A stretch of DNA of 64,000 nt from Streptomyces vinaceus (GTDB lineage Bacteria > Actinomycetota > Actinomycetes > Streptomycetales > Streptomycetaceae), in the NCBI RefSeq assembly GCF_008704935.1, contig NZ_CP023692.1:7603501-7667500 (forward strand), given 5' to 3'. The translations under genes and the position numbers were made by a program. Position 1 is the first letter of the stretch. Each line of letters begins with the position of its first letter. Positions 1-9,617 of the stretch are shown here, piece after piece. Under the pieces are notes generated by a model, which did no database searches, was not told the DNA's origin, and saw only the letters and a list, made by a program, of their open reading frames with translations.

Positions 1-21
1 GCATCGCCGACACACCGAGTC

Positions 22-1256
22 CTACGGCTTGGGCGACGCGGGAGGGGCGGTCGGCGAGGACGGCTCCGGGAGCGCATTGGGCTGCGCCTCCTCGGGAAGG
101 GACCAGACGTGCTTGGGTGACACGATCTTGGTGATCCTGTTGGCGATGAGGGAACTCAGATTGCCGAATTTCCCGTCGACGTCGGAGTTGACGATGATCA
201 CCAAGGTGGCTCGGTCCTGCGGGAGGCGGACGGCGATGGTCTCGTAGCCGGGCAGCTCGCCGTTGTGGCCGATCCAGCCGGCGAAGTCGGCGATGCCCAG
301 CCCGTAGCCGAGCCCGGCGTTCCCGGTGGGCAACATGTGCAGCCGCTCGGCCTGGGTGGCGGGTTCCAGCAATCGGTCGCCGTCCGGCAGCCGCCCGCCG
401 ACCATGGTGGGAACCCAGGTGCGCAGGTCGTCGATGCTGGAGATCATCGCCCCGGCCGCCCACCCCAGGACGGGTTCCAGGTGGAGGCGTCGACGGTCGC
501 GCCGTCCGGGGTGAAGTTCGTATAGCCGTGCACGTACGGGCTGGTGATCTCGGCGCCGGTCGGCAGCGAGGTCTCGTTCATGCCGGCAGGCGCGAAGACG
601 TGTTGTTGCAGGTAGGTGTGCAGGGGCTGTCCGCTCATCTTCTCGACGAGCAGGCCCAGCAGGACGGTGTTGGTGTTGGAATACTCCCAGCGCGTCCCGG
701 GCGCAAAGTTCGCCGGGTGCCGGAAGGCGATGCTCAGCAGCTCCTTCGGGTTCCAGGCGCGGTACGGGTCGGCCTTGAAGACGTCCAGCCAGTGCGGGTC
801 CTCGGTGTAGTTGTAGAGGCCGCTGCGCATGTCGGCGAGCTGCCGGACGGTGATGCGGTCGCCGCCCGGCACCCCGTCGAGGTACGTCGAGATCGGCGCG
901 TCGAGCCGTACCTTCCCGTCGTCGACGAGTTGCAGGACGCCCGTGATGGTGAAGGTCTTGGTGACGCTGCCGATGCGGGTGTGCATCCCGGTCTTGATGG
1001 GGGTTCCCGTGGTCTTGTCGGAGGCGCCGAAGGCGCGTACGTAGGAGCCGTCACCATCGACCCACAGGCCGACGCCCACGCCCGGGATGCCGGCCTCGCG
1101 CATGGCCGTGATGATCGCGTCGTCGAGCTTTTCGGCGGTCACGTCGTCGATGCCGATCCGGCCCGGCGGGGCGGCGGCCGGGGCCTGGCCCGCGCACAGC
1201 GCGGTCAGCAGGAGGGAGGCAGCGGCCACGACGGTGGGCGTACGGTACCGGCCCAT
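22..1256 (-). pseudogene. Secreted serine hydrolase (DD-peptidase/beta-lactamase family), frameshifted
   Basis: Reads as a secreted beta-lactamase-fold serine hydrolase of the D-Ala-D-Ala carboxypeptidase/class C type. The upstream part (444-1256) begins with a Sec-type signal peptide, then shows the SxxK nucleophile motif SVTK at residues 97-100 and the YxN motif YSN at 192-194. The third motif (HNG in place of KTG) lies in a second frame (22-447). Adding one base in the C run at 463-466 would join WNPSWG to WAAGAMISS and give one protein of about 410 residues. It is either a recent pseudogene or a homopolymer sequencing error. The family acts outside the membrane on cell-wall peptides, beta-lactams or esters; the substrate here is unknown. 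Confidence 0.8.
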
Positions 1257-1355
1257 GCGGGATCACCTCTGAGGCACGTCCCCGAGCCGACCTCCCCATG
1301 GTAGGAAGCCGGGTCCGGCACGGCGACCGGGGCCGCGGGGTGGCCGGGCCACGAG

Positions 1356-1570
1356 CTACTTGCCCCTGGGCTGCGCGGTGTCGTGGACCAGCTCGGCGAG
1401 CTGGAGCAGGAGGCCGTACGTGGCCATTCGGCCGTGGATACGGAGGAAGTAGGACCGGCTGGAGCACTTGAAGATCTCTCGTCGGTTCACCCTCCAGAGC
1501 TTGTGCTCGTACGTGCTCGCCGTCTCCAGAAGAATCGATTCGGCTTCCTCCGTGCTGCCGTCGAAGTCCG
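1356..1570 (-). pseudogene. Remnant of an unrecognised protein, C-terminal part
   Basis: An open frame ending in TAG at 1356-1358 encodes roughly 70 residues (starting around VADFDGSTEEAE, ending AELVHDTAQPRGK) with good GC3 bias. An in-frame stop lies just upstream and no ATG or GTG follows it at a sensible position, so the N-terminus is missing or frameshifted. I do not recognise the family. It lies behind the serine hydrolase start and in front of the SDR gene, with no shared operon signal. Confidence 0.3.
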
Positions 1571-1762
1571 CGACTGTTCACGCGTTTCGATCCGCCTCGC
1601 TGACACCGTCGACGGACGGGTATGGCAAGCACAGTCCATCTGGGCACGCTGAGATCCGTTCTCCACCGTGAAGTGACAGGCAGCCCCTTGCCATCAGAGT
1701 TGCGCTCGGTCGGGGAGGGGGGCCTCGGCCGTGAGTGCCGAGACCCCCTGCGGAACGTGCGA

Positions 1763-2611
1763 TCACCTGTCGACGGCGTCGGTCACGCGAATCCAGTTGT
1801 GCAGGTCTGCGGTACGGGCCGCCAAGGCGGTGCGCATGCCGGTGGCGCTGGAGGTGCCGAGTGCCAGGCGCAGCGGGGGGTTCGGGCTGTCGACCGCGGT
1901 TCGGATGCCTTCGGCGATCCGGGCTGCGGAGGAGAACGCGGATGCGGGCAGTTCTCCGATGCCCTTCTGAACCGCGCGCACGGTCGGGTCGTAGTCGCCG
2001 ATGCCGGCCGCGACGTCGAGGTTGGAGAGGAAGGGGGTGGCGGTCATTCCGGGCTGGACGATCGTGACCTTGACGCCCAGCGGCGCGACCTCGGCAGCCA
2101 GTGCGTCCGACAGCCCTTCGACCGCGTACTTCGTCGCGGCCAGAAGCCCCACGCCGGGGTGGGCGGACTGCCCGTAGATCGAGGAGCCCTGGAGGATGTG
2201 TCCGGATCGCTGGCCGCGGAGTACCGGGAGCGTCGCGCGGAGCACATTGAGCACGCCGAAGACGTTGGTGTCGAACACAGCGCGGGCTTGCGCGTCAGAG
2301 GCTTCCTCGACAGCTCCGAAGAGTCCGTAGCCGGCGTTGTTGGCCACCACGTCGATGCGGCCGAACCGCGATAGCGTGCGCGCCACCGCTTCCCGGACGA
2401 CCTCCTCGTCACGCACGTCCGCCCGGATGAGCAGCAGACGCTCCCCGTGCGCTTCGGCCAGTTCGTCCAGGGAAGCGGTGTCGCGGGCGATCGCCGAGAC
2501 GGCATCGCCGTTCTCCAATGCCTGGAGGGTCAGTTCACGGCCGATGCCGGATGTGGCACCGGTGACGAGCCACGTGCGGGGACTGATCTGCTGGTGTTCG
2601 GTCGCATTCAT
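1763..2611 (-). CDS. SDR-family oxidoreductase, active-site Tyr apparently replaced
   Basis: A 282-residue short-chain dehydrogenase/reductase. The Rossmann motif TGATSGIG is at residues 17-24 and the NNAGYG motif near residue 94. At the usual YxxxK site the sequence reads LAATK, so the Lys is present but the Tyr appears replaced by Leu. Activity may therefore be altered. I start at the ATG at 2611 because the upstream extension of the frame has no SDR content. It is divergent from the CGNR regulator at 2716, and a palindrome lies between the two starts, so it is probably that regulator's target. Substrate unknown. Confidence 0.85.
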   Translation of the reverse strand: MNATEHQQISPRTWLVTGATSGIGRELTLQALENGDAVSAIARDTASLDELAEAHGERLLLIRADVRDEEVVREAVARTLSRFGRIDVVANNAGYGLFGAVEEASDAQARAVFDTNVFGVLNVLRATLPVLRGQRSGHILQGSSIYGQSAHPGVGLLAATKYAVEGLSDALAAEVAPLGVKVTIVQPGMTATPFLSNLDVAAGIGDYDPTVRAVQKGIGELPASAFSSAARIAEGIRTAVDSPNPPLRLALGTSSATGMRTALAARTADLHNWIRVTDAVDR

Positions 2612-2625
2612 GTTGCGACCGTAAG

Positions 2626-2642
2626 TTGTTAGCTCATAACGA
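2626..2642. promoter_or_regulatory. Putative operator between SDR and CGNR regulator genes
   Basis: The site reads GTTA-GCTCA-TAAC (2628-2640), an inverted repeat in the 104-bp gap between the two divergent starts, 15 bp upstream of the SDR start. Its AT content stands out from the surroundings. It is inferred, not proven, to bind the CGNR protein. Confidence 0.45.
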
Positions 2643-2715
2643 GTCAAGGGATTGGGTGCTGTGCGTTGCGCGTTACTTCGCTTAGTGCATCGTCCCGCTG
2701 ATGTAGGGTGGAGGG

Positions 2716-3327
2716 ATGAGCAGTGCTGTAGCCGGATCTGCGAAAACCGACCCCCGCGCCGCGATGCCCGCGGTGGAGACCGTGCTCGCCTTCGTGAACA
2801 CGCGTGCGAACGGAGGCGGAGAGCAAGAGCTGTTCGTGGACGGGCACTCGTTCGCCGCGTGGCTCGCGGGGCGCGACGATTTCGGAGGCGAGATCGTGGC
2901 GACCGACGCCGACGCCGCTGCCGCGCGGGAGCTGCGTGACGCCCTGGTGACTCTGTTGCTCGCACACTCGGGCGACGAGGAGAGCGTGGGCGAGCCGCTC
3001 CACCACGCCGAGGAACACCTGCGGCGGGCGGGTGCGCTCTACCCGATGGCGACGGTGGTCACAGCGCGCGGCGTCGAGCTGACGTCGCCGCAGGCAGGGG
3101 TGCCGCGTGTGTTCGGGACCGTACTGGCCGCGGTGACGACCGTCGCCCAGACCGGCGACTGGGGCCGCGTCAAGGCGTGCCGCAACCCCCCGTGCCATTT
3201 CGGCTTCTTCGACCGCACCCGCAACGGGGGAGGGCTGTACTGTAGTACCGGCTGCGGCTCTCAGGTATCCATGCGCAATTACCGCCAGCGGCGGCGTCGG
3301 GGGAGCGAGGCACCGCCCGAGTCGTGA
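2716..3327 (+). CDS. ABATE/CGNR zinc-finger transcriptional regulator
   Basis: A 203-residue protein with the layout of actinobacterial ABATE-domain regulators: an N-terminal helical domain (about residues 15-140) and a C-terminal CGNR-type zinc finger. The metal ligands are visible as KACRNPPC near residue 155 and CSTGC near 175. The eponymous CGNR is replaced by CGSQ and is followed by an Arg-rich tail. It is divergent from the SDR gene. Family members are thought to be DNA-binding regulators of adjacent enzyme genes, so autoregulation plus control of the SDR through the intervening palindrome is likely. Confidence 0.85.
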   Translation: MSSAVAGSAKTDPRAAMPAVETVLAFVNTRANGGGEQELFVDGHSFAAWLAGRDDFGGEIVATDADAAAARELRDALVTLLLAHSGDEESVGEPLHHAEEHLRRAGALYPMATVVTARGVELTSPQAGVPRVFGTVLAAVTTVAQTGDWGRVKACRNPPCHFGFFDRTRNGGGLYCSTGCGSQVSMRNYRQRRRRGSEAPPES

Positions 3328-3421
3328 GGACCGCACAGGTCGCGCCCGCGTTCATGGCATCTGCACGAACGCCGTAGGCGCTGGTGAGAATCACTGACAG
3401 CGGGCCGACGTTGTCGCACTC

Positions 3422-3824
3422 GTGAGCGATTCGCCCCGGCGTGACCGGAAGGAGCGCAGCGGGTCGACGTCCGCCGACGTTCGTGAGCGGCTCGCAGCCG
3501 ACCGTGCCGACAAGCTCGCGCGGATGGCGGCGCTCGGCCGCGACTACGACGGGATCGTCGCGGCGAACGCCTTGGTGGCGGTGGACGACGAGCACGACCC
3601 CGAAGGACGCACCACCGCTTGCGAGCGGGCGCATAGCACCTCATTGCTGATGCAGGCACGCCGGCACCTGGAAGAACTGGACCGCGCCTTGGAACGGCTG
3701 GCACGGCGAGTACGGGACGTGCGAAAGCTGCGGCGCGGCGATCCCGCCCGAGCGCCTGGAGATCCGTCCGGCGGCGACCACCTGCGTTGCCTGCGCCCGG
3801 CGGGGAACCGCCGAAAGGACCTAA
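3422..3824 (+). pseudogene. DksA/TraR-family zinc-finger protein, frameshifted
   Basis: The first frame, from GTG 3422, encodes a charged helical hairpin typical of DksA/TraR proteins. It breaks at about 3704-3707, where CACGGCGAG appears to lack one base. The next frame continues with GEYGTCESCG and ends with a second CxxC pair (CVAC) before TAA at 3822, rebuilding a complete C4 zinc finger and a protein of about 133 residues. DksA-like proteins bind the RNA polymerase secondary channel. The stop is one base before the next start, so the two genes form an operon. It may be a sequencing artefact rather than a true pseudogene. Confidence 0.75.
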
Positions 3825-3825
3825 A

Positions 3826-4080
3826 GTGGACCGTCCTCGTAGCCGTCGGGCCGAGCGGCCCTATCAGCGCGGGGATCGGTTCGGCCACGACCTGAACCGC
3901 GCCTGGCACCCGCCAGCCGAGGAGGCGCTGTGGCGCCCCGACCTCCAACAGGCCAAACGTTCCCAGAACGGCAGCGTCAACGTGCGGTACCGCAATCTCG
4001 ACAAGGCGGCGGCCGTCGACTCGGTCCGCCGCCTGGTGGCGTCGAACGCTCCCTGGTTGCGTATCCGGTTCGCCTTCTGA
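3826..4080 (+). CDS. Small conserved-looking basic protein of unknown function
   Basis: An 84-residue protein starting at GTG 3826, one base after the stop of the DksA-like gene, with a purine-rich GAAAGGAC ribosome-binding site overlapping the end of that gene. It is rich in Arg, Trp and aromatic residues (RPYQRGDRFGHDLNRAWHPP) and ends with a hydrophobic WLRIRFAF. There is no signal peptide or membrane segment. Tight coupling to the DksA-like gene suggests co-expression. Function not recognised. Confidence 0.55.
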   Translation: MDRPRSRRAERPYQRGDRFGHDLNRAWHPPAEEALWRPDLQQAKRSQNGSVNVRYRNLDKAAAVDSVRRLVASNAPWLRIRFAF

Positions 4081-4144
4081 AGCCGGGGGCCCGTACGCCG
4101 TCGTTCTTTCGTTGTACGCACCGCTCGGATGCCCGCTGGGCCGA

Positions 4145-4624
4145 TCACGGCGCGGAGTCCGCCTCCCGATCGGACCGTGGCCATACGTAGGGCAGGTCGT
4201 CCGGGACACCTGGGAAGCGCTCCTCGTAGAAAACCGGGTCCTTGCGCACCAGCGCGGACTGGTGACTTCGATGGAAGTCCGGTGCCCCCAGCCACGGCGG
4301 GAGGTCGCCGTCGGCGGCCAACTGCTCCTGCGTCCGCGGGGTCGCCGCCGCGTGCAGCTCCCCGAACTCCCGGACCAGGGTGTCGGCGCAGGTGTCGGCC
4401 CGCCCCGCGGCGCTCCACGCTGCGCAGATCTCCAATCCGTAGCGGACGAGGGCCTCCTCGTACCCGGTCCACATCCGCACCGCCGGATGTCGGCGCCATC
4501 CGTAGCCCGGAACGACCAGGCCGCGCCGCACCTGCACCGCCTCGACCCGCTGTTTGCCGAGCCGTCGCACGTCCAGCACGGCCGCCGAGGCGTCGAACGA
4601 CGGGAACGGAAGGAACGTCTGCAC
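4145..4624 (-). CDS. MSMEG_6728-type (T4 endonuclease V-like fold) protein
   Basis: A 159-residue protein from GTG 4624, preceded by the ribosome-binding site GGAGGGA at good spacing. The N-terminus QTFLPFPSFDASAAVLD followed by RRLGKQRVEA and a W/G-rich HPAVRMW segment is characteristic of the MSMEG_6728 family, which is related to the pyrimidine-dimer DNA glycosylase/endonuclease V fold. A role in DNA repair is inferred from that fold only. It is monocistronic by position. Confidence 0.75.
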   Translation of the reverse strand: MQTFLPFPSFDASAAVLDVRRLGKQRVEAVQVRRGLVVPGYGWRRHPAVRMWTGYEEALVRYGLEICAAWSAAGRADTCADTLVREFGELHAAATPRTQEQLAADGDLPPWLGAPDFHRSHQSALVRKDPVFYEERFPGVPDDLPYVWPRSDREADSAP

Positions 4625-4908
4625 GGGGGTCTCCCTCCGGGGCGGTGGCATGGGGCGAGCTTGCCAGATGTCGTGGAGACAGCCGGCTGTCCGCCGGCTT
4701 CCGGGCCCCACCGGGCGGCTCTGGAGGTCTAGGCCGCGACGTAGTGTGCGTCCGAGGTGCGGGTACGCGAACCCACATGCGATCGGCTGATCGGCGTAGG
4801 CGCCTGCCGGGGGTGCGGCCTGGGCCATCAGGGCCCGCGACGGTGGCCGCACACCCGTACCGCCTTCGCTGCTCTGGGCTGTCATCGGCGTCCTCTGTGG
4901 TGCGTGAC

Positions 4909-6003
4909 TCAGTCGGACGGGGCGGCGCCCGTCAAGAGATCGATCAACCGCGGCAGCCCGCCCTCGGCGAGAGCACGGCGCTGGCTGTCGGCGGCCGTGC
5001 CGTTCTGCAGGAGACGGTGCACGAGCGCACTCACCACCCGGAGGTCGCCGGCCTCCTCCAGGGCCGGTGTGATGTGGTCCAGCAGGGCGTACAGGACGTC
5101 GCCACTGCTGTGCGGGCGCCCGAGAGGGTCCAGAAGGGTGCCGTTCAAGCCGTGCCGCGCCGCATGCCAGTTGGCGAGCTGCAACAGCTCCGGCGCCGTG
5201 CTGGACAGACGCGCTCCCGCCTTCTCCTCGGCGATCGCGGTGGCGACCAGCGCCCGGACGATGCCGGCGAACATGACGGCGTCGTCGGCCCTGATCTGGA
5301 CGTCCGGGCAGCGCACCTCGATGGTGGGGTAGCGGTCGGACAGACGCGCCTGCCAGTAGACCTGGCCCCGGTCGGCGACCACGCCCGAGGCCACGAGCGC
5401 CTCCAGCCGCTGTTCGTAATCCGCGAGCCCTTCGAAGTGCGGCGGCGGTCCGCTGACGGGCCACCGTCCGAAGACGAGGGTGCGCCAGCTCGCGAATCCG
5501 GTGTCCCGGCCGTCCCAGAAGGGTGAGTTGGCGGACATGGCCAGCAGCGTCGGCAGCCAGGGCCGGATCCGGTTGAGCACCGCCACGCCCGTCTCCCGAT
5601 CCGGAACTCCTGCGTGGATGTGTATGCCGCAGATCAGATGTTCGTCGACGAGTTGCCGCGCGTCGCCCTCAATCCTCAGGTAGCGGGGAGTCCGGGTGAC
5701 GGGTACGGGACGGACTCCCCGCAGCGGCGCCGCTCCCGTGGCGGCGATGCGGCAGCCGTGCGCCTCGGCCGCCGACCCCACGGCGTGACGCAGGCGCAGC
5801 AGGTGGCCGCCCACTTCCTCCAGGTTCCAGCACACGGGAGTGGCGACCTCGATCTGGGCCTGGAGGAGCTCGTCCTGGACCTCGTCGCCTTCCGCGAAAG
5901 GCCCTAGACCGGCCGTACGCAGGACCTCCTCCGCGACGGGAGCCGGCTCCGCCGTGACCGGATCCACCAGCAAGTACTCTTCTTCCACTCCTACGGTGAT
6001 CAC
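4909..6003 (-). CDS. YbdK-type carboxylate-amine ligase (glutamate-cysteine ligase family 2)
   Basis: A 364-residue enzyme of the glutamate-cysteine ligase 2 family. Visible signatures are the N-terminal [10 protein letters not shown], a central HIHAGVPD metal/substrate segment and a [10 protein letters not shown] block. The family forms gamma-glutamyl amide bonds with ATP; E. coli YbdK makes gamma-glutamylcysteine weakly. In actinobacteria several paralogues occur beside stress genes. Start is GTG 6003. It is divergent from topoisomerase IB, with about 300 bp between them. Confidence 0.9.
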   Translation of the reverse strand: MITVGVEEEYLLVDPVTAEPAPVAEEVLRTAGLGPFAEGDEVQDELLQAQIEVATPVCWNLEEVGGHLLRLRHAVGSAAEAHGCRIAATGAAPLRGVRPVPVTRTPRYLRIEGDARQLVDEHLICGIHIHAGVPDRETGVAVLNRIRPWLPTLLAMSANSPFWDGRDTGFASWRTLVFGRWPVSGPPPHFEGLADYEQRLEALVASGVVADRGQVYWQARLSDRYPTIEVRCPDVQIRADDAVMFAGIVRALVATAIAEEKAGARLSSTAPELLQLANWHAARHGLNGTLLDPLGRPHSSGDVLYALLDHITPALEEAGDLRVVSALVHRLLQNGTAADSQRRALAEGGLPRLIDLLTGAAPSD

Positions 6004-6299
6004 GTCGTGCGACTACCCCCCTTCGGCATGATCACCCACACGGTTGATCGCCGGCATCTGACGGCGCGGACATCGTCGGGCCGCAGCCGGGTAGGGGTGC
6101 GGCATGAGCAAGACGGATCGATGCAAACCATGCGATACCGGACCTCGGGGCGGCCTCCGCGCGCGTGACTGCGCCACGGACCGCCCACGGAGCAGGAACA
6201 CCGCCGTCCGCGGGCCCCGGTTCCCCGCCTCGGCTCACGAGCGTCCGGAACGGCACCGTCCGCCACGGCCCGCGCGCACCCCGGATTGAGGGGCTCCTC

Positions 6300-7397
6300 G
6301 TGCGACTGCGTACCAGCGACGTGGCGGGGCCGGGATGGCGCAGGCTGCGCCACGGCCGCGGCTTCCGCTACCTGGACACGGACGGACGGCCGCTGGCCCC
6401 GGCGGACCGGGACCGGGCGCGAGCCCTCGCGGTCCCGCCGGCGTGGAAGGACGTCTGGATCTGTCCTTGGCCCAACGGCCACATCCAGGCGGTCGGCACC
6501 GATGAAGCCGGCCGACGCCAATACATCTACCACCCGGCATTCCGTGCGCAGCAGGACGCCGCCAAGCACGCGCACGTCCAGAACGTGGCGCGTGTGCTGC
6601 CCGCACTGCGGGAACAGGTGGAACGCGACCTTTCCGGCCGGGGTCTCACCCGTGTGCGCGTCCTCGCCTGCCTGACCCGGCTGCTCGATCTGGGATTCCT
6701 GCGGATCGGCGGTGAACGCTACACCCGGGACAACGGCAGCTTCGGACTGACCACCCTGCTGCGGAAGCACGCGCGGTGCCGCAACGGCGAGGTCCACCTG
6801 CACTTCCCCGCCAAGTCGGGGAAGACCGTGACCCGTGCGCTGGTGGACGAGCAGGCGTACGCCGTCGTGCGGGCGCTGCTCAGGCGCAAGGATCCGGGGC
6901 CGCGGCTGTTCGCGTACTGGGAGAGGGGGGCCTGGCATGAGGTCCGGGCCGAAGAGCTGAACGCCTACCTGCGGGAACGGGCGGGGCAGGACGTGACGGC
7001 GAAGGACTTCAGGACGTGGTACGCGACGGTCCTGGCTGCGGTGGCCCTGGGGGTGTCGGACGGCACGTCGCACGCTTCCCGCGGCCGGCGCGGCACCGTC
7101 GTGGCGCGCGCCGTGCGCGAGGTGAGCGGTTACCTGGGGAACACCCCCGCGGTGTGCCGAGCCTCCTACATCGACCCGCGCGTCATCGAGCTCTACGAAG
7201 ACGGCAAGACCGTCGCGCCCGCCCTGGACTCACTGGGCGAGAACGGCCTGTTCGGCCGTCCGGCGACGCACGGCCCGGTTGAGGAAGCCGTCCTGGAGCT
7301 CCTGCGGGACGGCCGGGTGGGAACGGTCGGTTCCTCGGGGGCAGCCGGTGCAGCGTCACGTCGTGCACCGTCCCGTCCGCGGCCGTCAGGGTCATGA
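6300..7397 (+). CDS. DNA topoisomerase IB (poxvirus/eukaryote-like)
   Basis: A type IB topoisomerase of about 365 residues that relaxes supercoils through a 3'-phosphotyrosine intermediate. The conserved PPAWKDVWICPWPNGHIQA block lies near residue 50, and the C-terminal catalytic core ends in ASYIDPRVIELY, with the active Tyr at residue 290. I prefer the GTG at 6300, which has GAGGGG six bases upstream and gives the usual N-terminus VRLRTSD. An upstream GTG at 6165 would add 45 low-complexity residues. Widespread in actinobacteria as an accessory enzyme. Confidence 0.9.
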   Translation: MRLRTSDVAGPGWRRLRHGRGFRYLDTDGRPLAPADRDRARALAVPPAWKDVWICPWPNGHIQAVGTDEAGRRQYIYHPAFRAQQDAAKHAHVQNVARVLPALREQVERDLSGRGLTRVRVLACLTRLLDLGFLRIGGERYTRDNGSFGLTTLLRKHARCRNGEVHLHFPAKSGKTVTRALVDEQAYAVVRALLRRKDPGPRLFAYWERGAWHEVRAEELNAYLRERAGQDVTAKDFRTWYATVLAAVALGVSDGTSHASRGRRGTVVARAVREVSGYLGNTPAVCRASYIDPRVIELYEDGKTVAPALDSLGENGLFGRPATHGPVEEAVLELLRDGRVGTVGSSGAAGAASRRAPSRPRPSGS

Positions 7398-7454
7398 ACG
7401 TGCAGAGGGCTGCCGTCTGCGGTCCGTCGGGGAACCCGGATTGAGCGGGCGCAG

Positions 7455-7765
7455 GCCCGCCGTCGTGGAATGCAAGGGGATGTGGCTGTGGCCGAACACC
7501 CAGGACATCGACATCGGGGAACCGTTCAAGCGGTTCGCGAAGGACACCGTGCTGATCGTGGACAGCACCCTGGTGCCCACACGCGATCACACCGCCGCCG
7601 AGCAGTCGAAGAACTACCGGTACTCCACCAACCACCAAGTCGTCATTGACGCCGACACCCGCCTCGTCGTGGCGGTCGGCAGGCCCTTGCCCGGCAACCG
7701 CAACGACTGCAAGGAGTGGAGGAGTCCGGCGTAAAGGCCGCCGTCGGCACGACCATACTTTTGGG
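7455..7765 (+). pseudogene. IS5-family transposase fragment
   Basis: Internal piece of an IS5-type DDE transposase. The frame to 7734 contains VLIVDSTLVPTRDHTAAEQS and NYRYSTNHQVVIDADTRLVV, which hold the first catalytic Asp and the characteristic linker. After PGNRNDCKEW it is frameshifted near 7718-7722, continues as EESGVKAAVGTT in the next frame, and then homology stops. Both ends of the element are missing and no terminal repeats were found. Confidence 0.75.
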
Positions 7766-8081
7766 GCCAGCCTCTGCTCTGTGAGGAAGACCTGGGCTGC
7801 GGTCACGAGGGTGACGTGGTGGTGCCGGCCCGGCCAGGATCTAGTTCGCGCAACGGGAGACCGACACGTTGCCCTCCCGGGTTCCGCTCGCTCGGGGCGT
7901 CTCCCATCGAACTCGCTCCGCGAGGCGCGGGGCACGACCGGATTGCCTCACGCGGCGGGCCCGGCAGGGTTCGCTACCGACAACTCGTCGCCCCTACAGG
8001 GGAATTACCGGACCACATGCCGATTGTGGGACAGGTCACACGAGGAGAGAGTGAGCGCCCTCACGACAGGAACGAGGAGCC
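7766..8081. other. Intergenic region upstream of the APC permease
   Basis: No gene seen. It ends with the ribosome-binding site ACGAGGAG just before ATG 8082 and must contain the promoter of the permease/amine oxidase pair. I could not single out convincing -35/-10 boxes. Confidence 0.4.
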
Positions 8082-9602
8082 ATGAGCACGGATACCGGCA
8101 CCGGTGGCGGCGCACTACAGGTCCAGCGGCTGAAGGCCAATTCGGTGGGCCTGGTGGGCGTCGTCTTCATGGCCGTCGCCACCGCCGCCCCGATCACCGC
8201 CATGACCGGCAACCTCCCCATCGCCGTCGGCTTCGGCAATGGGATCGGCGCTCCCGCCGGGTACCTCTTCGCGACTGCCGTCCTCACCGTCTTCGCCGTC
8301 GGCTACGTGGCCATGGCCAAGCGGATCACCGCGGCCGGTGCCTTCTACGGGTACATCTCGCACGGCCTCGGCCGGATCGCCGGCATGGCTTCCGGCATGC
8401 TCGCGGTCCTCGCGTACATCGTGTTCGAGGCCTCGATCGTGGGCGTGTTCTCCTACTTCGCCCAAACCACCGTCCACGACCAACTCGGCATCGACCTGCC
8501 CTGGATCGTGTACGCGACCGCCATGCTCGCCATCACCGCCGCTCTCGCGCACTTCGACATCAACCTCACCGCCAAAGCGCTCGGCGCGATGCTCGTCGCC
8601 GAGATCGCCGTCCTCTTCGCCGTCGCGACCGCCGTGCTGATCGCGGGCGGCGGTCCGGACGGGATCCCGCTCGAACCCGTCAACCCGAAGAACGCCTTCA
8701 CCGGAACCTCCGCCGGCCTGGGCCTGTTCTTCGCCTTCTGGTCCTGGGTCGGATTCGAATCCACCGCCATGTACGGGGAGGAGTCCCGCGACCCCAAGCG
8801 GGTCATCCCCAAGGCGACCTTGGTGTCCGTAGTCGGCGTCGGCCTGTTCTACATCTACGTCTCCTGGATGACCATCGCCGGCAACGGGCTTGTGAAGTCC
8901 GTAGAACTCTCCGCCTCCGCGAGCCCGCTCGACCTCTTCTTCGCGCCCACCCGGACCTTCATCGGCTCCTGGGCCGTGGACGCCTTCCAGTGGCTGCTCC
9001 TCACCGGCTCCTTCGCCTGCGGCATGGCCTTCCACCAGTGCGCCGCCCGCTACCTCTACGCCATCGGTCGCGAGGGCTTCCTCCACCCCGGCCTCGGCCG
9101 TACGCACGCCAGGCACGGATCCCCGTATATCTCCTCCCTGGTGCAGACGGCCATCGCCACCGGCCTGGTCGCGCTGTTCTGGCTGACCGGGCAAGACCCG
9201 TACATCCACCTGTACACCCTGCTCGCGATCCTCGGCACGATGGCGATCCTCATCGTGCAGACCCTGTGCTCCTTCGCCGTGATCGGCTACTTCCGGAGGA
9301 ACCACCCCGAGGACCGGCACTGGTTCCGCACCTTCACCGCCCCGCTGGTCGGCGGCCTCGCCATGGCCGCCGTGGTTGTCCTGCTGCTGCTGAACATGAA
9401 GACGGCGGCCGGGCTGGCCGCCGACTCCATCTTCTTCACGTTGATCCCCTGGATCGTCGGCGTGGTGTTCTTCGGTGGCCTGGGGCTGGGCCTGTGGCTC
9501 AAGTTCAAGGCTCCCGAGCGCTACGAGATCATCGGCCGGGTCGTCCTGGAGGACGCCGCCGAACGCACCGACGAGCCCGCCCCCTCCGCCGCGAACATCT
9601 GA
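8082..9602 (+). CDS. APC-superfamily amino acid/polyamine permease
   Basis: A 506-residue integral membrane protein with about 12 hydrophobic segments and the APC signature at the first helix (MAVATAAPITAMTGNLP), followed by the conserved GYVAMAKRI segment. A FWSWVGFESTAMYGEESRDP block in the middle matches the sixth helix/loop of this superfamily. It is followed 15 bp later by a secreted-type FAD amine oxidase, so the pair probably imports and oxidises an amine or amino acid. The exact substrate cannot be read from the sequence. Confidence 0.9.
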   Translation: MSTDTGTGGGALQVQRLKANSVGLVGVVFMAVATAAPITAMTGNLPIAVGFGNGIGAPAGYLFATAVLTVFAVGYVAMAKRITAAGAFYGYISHGLGRIAGMASGMLAVLAYIVFEASIVGVFSYFAQTTVHDQLGIDLPWIVYATAMLAITAALAHFDINLTAKALGAMLVAEIAVLFAVATAVLIAGGGPDGIPLEPVNPKNAFTGTSAGLGLFFAFWSWVGFESTAMYGEESRDPKRVIPKATLVSVVGVGLFYIYVSWMTIAGNGLVKSVELSASASPLDLFFAPTRTFIGSWAVDAFQWLLLTGSFACGMAFHQCAARYLYAIGREGFLHPGLGRTHARHGSPYISSLVQTAIATGLVALFWLTGQDPYIHLYTLLAILGTMAILIVQTLCSFAVIGYFRRNHPEDRHWFRTFTAPLVGGLAMAAVVVLLLLNMKTAAGLAADSIFFTLIPWIVGVVFFGGLGLGLWLKFKAPERYEIIGRVVLEDAAERTDEPAPSAANI

Positions 9603-9617
9603 CGAGGAGCCACCGCC

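Noticed and set aside
6104-6289. 61-residue plus ORF with Cys pair upstream of topoisomerase IB
   Set aside because: No ribosome-binding site, and composition changes to Arg/Pro-rich; probably chance.
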